DNA from: Candidatus Krumholzibacteriia bacterium
GTDB taxonomy: Bacteria > Krumholzibacteriota > Krumholzibacteriia > LZORAL124-64-63
Direction of reading: 5' to 3'
Assembly: GCA_016744275.1 (NCBI GenBank)
Contig: JADGEP010000154.1
Span: forward strand, 1-8,619
DNA: 8,619 nucleotides
The notes below the pieces were generated by a model, which did not search any database, was not told the origin of the DNA, and saw nothing but the letters and a program-made list of their open reading frames with translations. The position numbers and the translations under genes were made by a program. Below are positions 5,634 to 8,619 of this stretch, one piece after another. The number at the start of each line of letters is the position of its first letter. Position 1 is the first letter of the stretch.

Positions 5634-5647
5634 GATAAAGGAATATC

Positions 5648-6484
5648 ATGTTTCGTACAACTCGGGCCGCGCTGGTGGTCCTCCTGATTGGAATCGGAGC
5701 GATGACGGCCTGTAACGGCGAAGAGAACGCCGCGAACGACGCGAACGACACCGACTCGCAGGCAACAACTGAGGTTCAGAGCCAGGCCCAGGCCCAGTCC
5801 GCGACCTCCACACCGCCTGCGGCGGCTCCGACCCAGGAGCCCCAGGAATTGGCCGGGGCCCATATCCTGATCATGTATCAGGGCAGCCAGCGGGCACCGG
5901 CGACGATCACGCGCACGAAAGAAGAGGCCCTGGCACTGGCGAAGGAAATCGCGAGCAAGGCCAAGGGCGGGGCTGACTTCGCAGCTCTGGCACGGGAATA
6001 CAGCGAAGGCCCCAGTGCCCCACAGGGCGGTGATTTGGGCATCTGGGTGCAGGGACGCATGGTGCCGGCGTTCGATACCGCCATTCTGGGCATGGACATC
6101 GGCGGCGTGAGCGACCCGGTGGAGACGGACTTCGGATACCACGTGATCACCCGTAAGAAAGTGGATAAAGTTTCGGCGCGTCACATTCTGGTCATGCACA
6201 ATGATTCCATGCGCAAGCCGCCGGAGATCACGCGGACCAAGGAAGAGGCGTTGGCGCGTATTGAGGAAGTGAAGCAGAAGCTGAATTCCGGGCAGGGTTT
6301 CGAGGCATTGGCGAATGAATACAGCGACGGCCCTTCCGGCCCCAAAGGCGGCGATCTTGGTTCCTTCGAACGCGGGCGGATGCACCCGGACTTCGAGGCG
6401 GCGGCATTTGGCTTGGAAGTGGGCGGGGTCAGCGATGCGGTGGAGACGCCCTTTGGCTATCACCTGATCCAGCGCTACCGGTAG
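5648..6484 (+). CDS. Lipoprotein peptidyl-prolyl cis-trans isomerase with two parvulin domains
   Basis: A 278-residue envelope protein. Residues 1-21 are a lipoprotein signal peptide ending in a lipobox-like MTAC; Cys22 would be lipidated, although Met at -3 is less usual than Leu. Residues 23-68 form a low-complexity Asn/Asp then Gln/Ala/Pro-rich linker. Two parvulin (rotamase) domains follow, about 70-168 and 177-276. Both carry the family pattern: HIL (72 and 179), GGDLG (127-131 and 234-238), the M-x-P-x-F strip, and FGYH (162-165 and 269-272). Such domains catalyse cis-trans isomerisation of X-Pro bonds and assist folding of exported proteins, as in PrsA and SurA. There is no SurA-like or PrsA-like chaperone N-domain. 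The ATG at 5648 has AAAGGA 5 nt upstream. The gene stands alone, with its own leader and a terminator 66 nt downstream. The residue after Cys22 is Asn, which in enteric bacteria would favour the outer membrane. Confidence 0.93.
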   Translation: MFRTTRAALVVLLIGIGAMTACNGEENAANDANDTDSQATTEVQSQAQAQSATSTPPAAAPTQEPQELAGAHILIMYQGSQRAPATITRTKEEALALAKEIASKAKGGADFAALAREYSEGPSAPQGGDLGIWVQGRMVPAFDTAILGMDIGGVSDPVETDFGYHVITRKKVDKVSARHILVMHNDSMRKPPEITRTKEEALARIEEVKQKLNSGQGFEALANEYSDGPSGPKGGDLGSFERGRMHPDFEAAAFGLEVGGVSDAVETPFGYHLIQRYR

Positions 6485-6550
6485 GCGCGAACCGGGCGGT
6501 TGGGGTTGGGCATATCTGCTGACTGTGGCAGTCCGAGGACGTTTCATTTG

Positions 6551-6582
6551 GGGAACTCTGAGCATTCAGAGTTCCCTTTCTT
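6551..6582 (+). terminator. Rho-independent terminator of the parvulin gene
   Basis: GGGAACTCTGA (6551-6561) and TCAGAGTTCCC (6566-6576) form a perfect 11-bp stem with a GCAT loop, followed by the T-rich TTTCTT. It lies 66 nt after the TAG at 6482-6484. The opposite strand lacks a T-run, so it should not serve the convergent methyltransferase gene. Confidence 0.88.
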
Positions 6583-6665
6583 GTTTCACCCGGGGACTCG
6601 AGTTTTCGGACTGAGAAACCCGCGACTAATCACTCACCAAACTGACGCAATCGAATGGAATCACA

Positions 6666-6678
6666 TTGTCCGGGACAA
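6666..6678. repeat. Short palindrome TTGTCC-G-GGACAA
   Basis: A perfect 13-base inverted repeat in the intergenic region, 15 bp beyond the stop of the convergent methyltransferase gene. The arms are separated by one base, so it is a better candidate for a dimer-binding site than for a hairpin. No T-run follows on either strand, which argues against a terminator. A chance occurrence is quite possible. Confidence 0.3.
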
Positions 6679-6693
6679 AGAAAATAGTCTCTT

Positions 6694-7914
6694 TTAACCC
6701 CGACCAAAAACACACTTCAAATAAGCGCCTTCAGGAAACCCAATAGGGTGATCCACAGCGTGGGTCGTTCTTTCAATGACCTGCAGTGGACGTCCTGCCT
6801 TGGCTGCAGTCCTGGCAACCGTCTCGAAAAATGATTCCGCAGGCACTCGCGACGAGCAAGATGCCGCGACCAGTACGCCGCCTTTTTTCAGGACACCCAA
6901 TCCCAGACTGACCAGACGCTCATACGCATTCAAAGCACCGGAAACATCCACCTGTTTTTTCGCAAATGACGGCGGATCAAGAATCACCACTTCATATTTT
7001 TTGCCCTCTTCGGCAAGCTTGTGCAGCGCGTCAAAAGCATCATCACAAATCAGGTGGTGGGGCGTTGCTGCGATCTGGGGCTGATGCGCATTCAGTTGAA
7101 AATTGTTCAAGGCCGCGTCGAGTGCCGGCCGGCTCAGATCAAGGCTGGTGACGGATTTTGCGCCAGCGTTTGCGGCATAGAGAGAAAACCCACCGGTGTA
7201 GGAAAAAACGTTCAACACATCTTTCCCCGGGGAGAGTTTGCCCACCCGGGCCCGGTTGTCCCGTTGGTCCAGAAAGAAACCTGTTTTCTGGCCAATGATG
7301 GGCTCGGCCTCAAACTTCAACCCGTTTTCCAGAAAGATCACCGGGCCGCTCAGGTCCGGTCCGTATATCACGCCCGCCTTTTTGAGTTTTGCGGGGCAGG
7401 ATGGCGCCGCGGCCACGGTTCGGTTGAGGCGCAGAACGATGCGCTGCGGTTGCACCAGGTCCTGGAATACGGCGACCAGTTGATCGAGGTGCGGCAGCCA
7501 GGCGACTGTGTCCAATTTGAAGACCAAAGTGTCTTCGTATCTGTCGACAACTAATCCTGGAAAGCCGTCATTTTCCCCACTGACCAAACGGTATCCCGTC
7601 GTCTCCGGGTCATTGATCAGGTCTGCTCTGATCTGAAAAATGCTCTCCAGCTTTTCCTCAATCCAGGCGCGATCAAGGGTCGCGGGTTTTCCGCGGTGGA
7701 GAACACGGATCTTGATAGGCGACTCCGGGTCAAAGAGGCCGATCCCGACAAATTTTCGTTTCTGATCGTAGAGAATGGCCAAGTCGCCCGGCTGAGCGGT
7801 TTTGTTCTGCTTCAGGAGGCCTTTGTCGAAAATCCAGGGGTGGCCCTTTTTGACGGCTCTGACCACAGGCGGGGCCAGTTGCACGGATATGTTTTCAGTG
7901 GAAAAGAAGCTCAT
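6694..7914 (-). CDS. RlmI-like class I SAM-dependent 23S rRNA (cytosine-C5) methyltransferase
   Basis: A 406-residue protein, close to E. coli RlmI (396), which methylates C1962 of 23S rRNA to m5C. The N-terminal PUA-like RNA-binding domain is about residues 8-75 (KKGHPWIFDKG at 22-32). A central EEHEE-type linker contains the family block YRLVSGENDGFPGLVVDRY (108-126), then GQKTGFFLDQRDNR (208-221). The Rossmann methyltransferase domain has the SAM-binding loop VLNVFSYTGGFSL (233-245), the acidic strand end SLDLS (257-261), the DPPSF motif (313-317) and SCS (352-354), where Cys353 is the expected catalytic nucleophile. All key residues are present. The ATG at 7912-7914 is chosen because homology begins there; upstream in-frame codons give an Arg/Gly-rich stretch that overlaps the TPR gene. 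Its Shine-Dalgarno (AGGG) abuts the ATG and is unsuitable. The gene lies 77 bp behind the TPR gene, probably cotranscribed. The exact position methylated is inferred from the family. Confidence 0.9.
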   Translation of the reverse strand: MSFFSTENISVQLAPPVVRAVKKGHPWIFDKGLLKQNKTAQPGDLAILYDQKRKFVGIGLFDPESPIKIRVLHRGKPATLDRAWIEEKLESIFQIRADLINDPETTGYRLVSGENDGFPGLVVDRYEDTLVFKLDTVAWLPHLDQLVAVFQDLVQPQRIVLRLNRTVAAAPSCPAKLKKAGVIYGPDLSGPVIFLENGLKFEAEPIIGQKTGFFLDQRDNRARVGKLSPGKDVLNVFSYTGGFSLYAANAGAKSVTSLDLSRPALDAALNNFQLNAHQPQIAATPHHLICDDAFDALHKLAEEGKKYEVVILDPPSFAKKQVDVSGALNAYERLVSLGLGVLKKGGVLVAASCSSRVPAESFFETVARTAAKAGRPLQVIERTTHAVDHPIGFPEGAYLKCVFGRG

Positions 7915-7979
7915 CCCTGCAGAATAACGGGTTCGGGCCGTGGGCGCAATTGCCAGGCGAACCCCGCCAACAGGGCCAC
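7911..7979 (-). CDS. Possible 22-aa leader peptide overlapping the methyltransferase start
   Basis: A short minus-strand frame starts at GTG (7977-7979) and ends in a TGA that overlaps the methyltransferase ATG as ATGA (7911-7914). Its translation begins (M)ALLAGFAWQL and ends PVILQG. The only Shine-Dalgarno-like GAGG touches the GTG; a TTG three codons later has it at 9 nt. Terminating ribosomes could reinitiate on the methyltransferase, whose own start lacks a well-spaced Shine-Dalgarno. It is short enough to be chance. Confidence 0.2.
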   Translation of the reverse strand: MALLAGFAWQLRPRPEPVILQG

Positions 7980-7991
7980 CCTCGGAGCGAG

Positions 7992-8619
7992 CTATTCTCC
8001 TTGCCGGGCGCCCCGCAGTTCGGCCAGATCTTCCGCGCAATCCTTGGCCTTGTCGTGGTCGGTCCCGTGCTTTTTAGCCAACGCGGAGTGGGCCGAACTC
8101 AATAGAGGTTCGGCCTCGTCATTGCGCGACAGTTTGCCCAGACATACGCCCAGGTCCCATTCGCTCTGGATGCGCAGATCGTTGTCTGCGGCATAGGCCT
8201 CTACGCGGATTTCATAAGAACGGCGAAACCACGGCTCGGCATCCCGGTAGTTTTCTTGGTCGGCGATCAAGCGCCCCATCAACTCCGCCGCGCGGGCCAT
8301 ATCTGGATGATCCTCACGCAAGGCGGTTTTGCGGATCGCCAGTGACCGCTTCGCCGCCGCCAACGCCTCCTCATAGTGGCCGGCTTTGCGGTACGAGCGG
8401 GCCATGTTGTAGACAGCCGCGCCCACATTGGGATGCTCTGCCCCAAAGGCGATTTCGTAAATCGCAATCGCCTTTTGAATGGTCGCCACGGCTTTGTCGT
8501 GGTCCCCTTGCACCATATACATGGCGCCCAAATTCTGAATGGCATGTCCCGTGTAGGGCGCTTCTGCACCCATGGTGGAACTCAAGGTGGCCACTGCCGC
8601 CAAGTGCAGGGTTTCTGCC
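7992..8619 (-). CDS. TPR (kinesin-light-chain-like) protein, C-terminal part
   Basis: The frame is open at the right edge, so the N-terminus lies outside; about 208 C-terminal residues are seen. They contain four consecutive TPR units of exactly 42 residues, beginning GAEAPYTG, GAEHPNVG, REDHPDMA and AADNDLRI. The hydrophobic pattern is typical of the second and third units (for example YNMARSYRKAGHYEEALAAAKRSLAI). A charged tail (AKDCAEDLAELRGARQGE) ends at the TAG at 7992-7994. The array resembles the one at bases 1-618 in unit length and GxxHP motif, so the two are paralogues of one architecture. The function is protein-protein interaction; a Ser/Thr kinase domain upstream is common for this type but not visible. 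It is upstream of the rRNA methyltransferase gene on the same strand, 77 bp apart, with no terminator between. No enzymatic motif or membrane segment is present in the visible part. Confidence 0.88.
   Translation of the reverse strand, partial: AETLHLAAVATLSSTMGAEAPYTGHAIQNLGAMYMVQGDHDKAVATIQKAIAIYEIAFGAEHPNVGAAVYNMARSYRKAGHYEEALAAAKRSLAIRKTALREDHPDMARAAELMGRLIADQENYRDAEPWFRRSYEIRVEAYAADNDLRIQSEWDLGVCLGKLSRNDEAEPLLSSAHSALAKKHGTDHDKAKDCAEDLAELRGARQGE

Noticed and set aside
5588..6565. 325-codon minus-strand frame longer than the gene it opposes
   Set aside because: It lies opposite the parvulin gene, which has clear domains, a lipobox and a Shine-Dalgarno. The antisense translation is Arg/His-rich with no family character; GC-rich coding DNA often leaves such open shadows.

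Overview
The window looks like chromosomal DNA of a Gram-negative bacterium with a large regulatory and secreted-protein repertoire. The evidence is tetratricopeptide (TPR) proteins built from exact 42-residue units, two ECF sigma factors with no anti-sigma gene beside them, an exported lamin-tail-domain protein, a lipoprotein peptidyl-prolyl isomerase and the remains of a PD40 beta-propeller protein. Such mixes are common in under-sampled lineages (FCB-related candidate phyla, Acidobacteria-like groups, some Xanthomonadales). The sequence alone does not fix the phylum. Most genes are GC-rich (62% in one hand-counted line, 3721-3780); the acetyltransferase gene at 1578-2324 is clearly poorer.

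Layout. (1) 1-618: C-terminal end of a TPR protein on +, converging with an ECF sigma gene (630-1187, -) across 11 bp; the sigma gene has a good sigma70-type promoter at 1253-1280. (2) 1188-2324: intergenic region, a possible 42-codon small ORF, then a GC-poor YoaP-type GNAT acetyltransferase with a thioredoxin-like tail. (3) 2425-4082: a two-gene operon of a DGPF/YCII protein and an ECF42-type sigma factor carrying a TPR-like C-terminal extension. The genes overlap by TTGA, and an ECF42-like promoter (TGTCCA-N17-CGTC) lies upstream, suggesting autoregulation. (4) 4143-4556 (-): a degraded exported PD40 protein broken by an in-frame TAA. (5) 4599-5453: promoter, exported lamin-tail-domain protein and a strong intrinsic terminator. 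(6) 5502-6582: probable promoter, structured leader, lipoprotein with two tandem parvulin domains in exact 107-residue register, and a terminator. (7) 6694-8619 (-): an RlmI-type rRNA methyltransferase preceded by the C-terminal end of a second 42-residue-unit TPR protein that runs off the window.

How the parts relate. The ECF42-DGPF operon is the clearest functional unit: in this group sigma activity is thought to be set by the sigma factor's own C-terminal extension, not by a membrane anti-sigma factor. The other ECF factor also lacks an anti-sigma neighbour. Its family is often linked to Ser/Thr kinase-TPR proteins, which fits the adjacent TPR gene although the orientation is convergent. 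The lamin-tail protein and the parvulin lipoprotein both act outside the cytoplasm and have their own promoters and terminators. I found no mobile element, CRISPR array, tRNA or rRNA gene. The less described points are the competing hairpins in the parvulin leader, the small ORF before the acetyltransferase, and the predicted ECF42 promoter.
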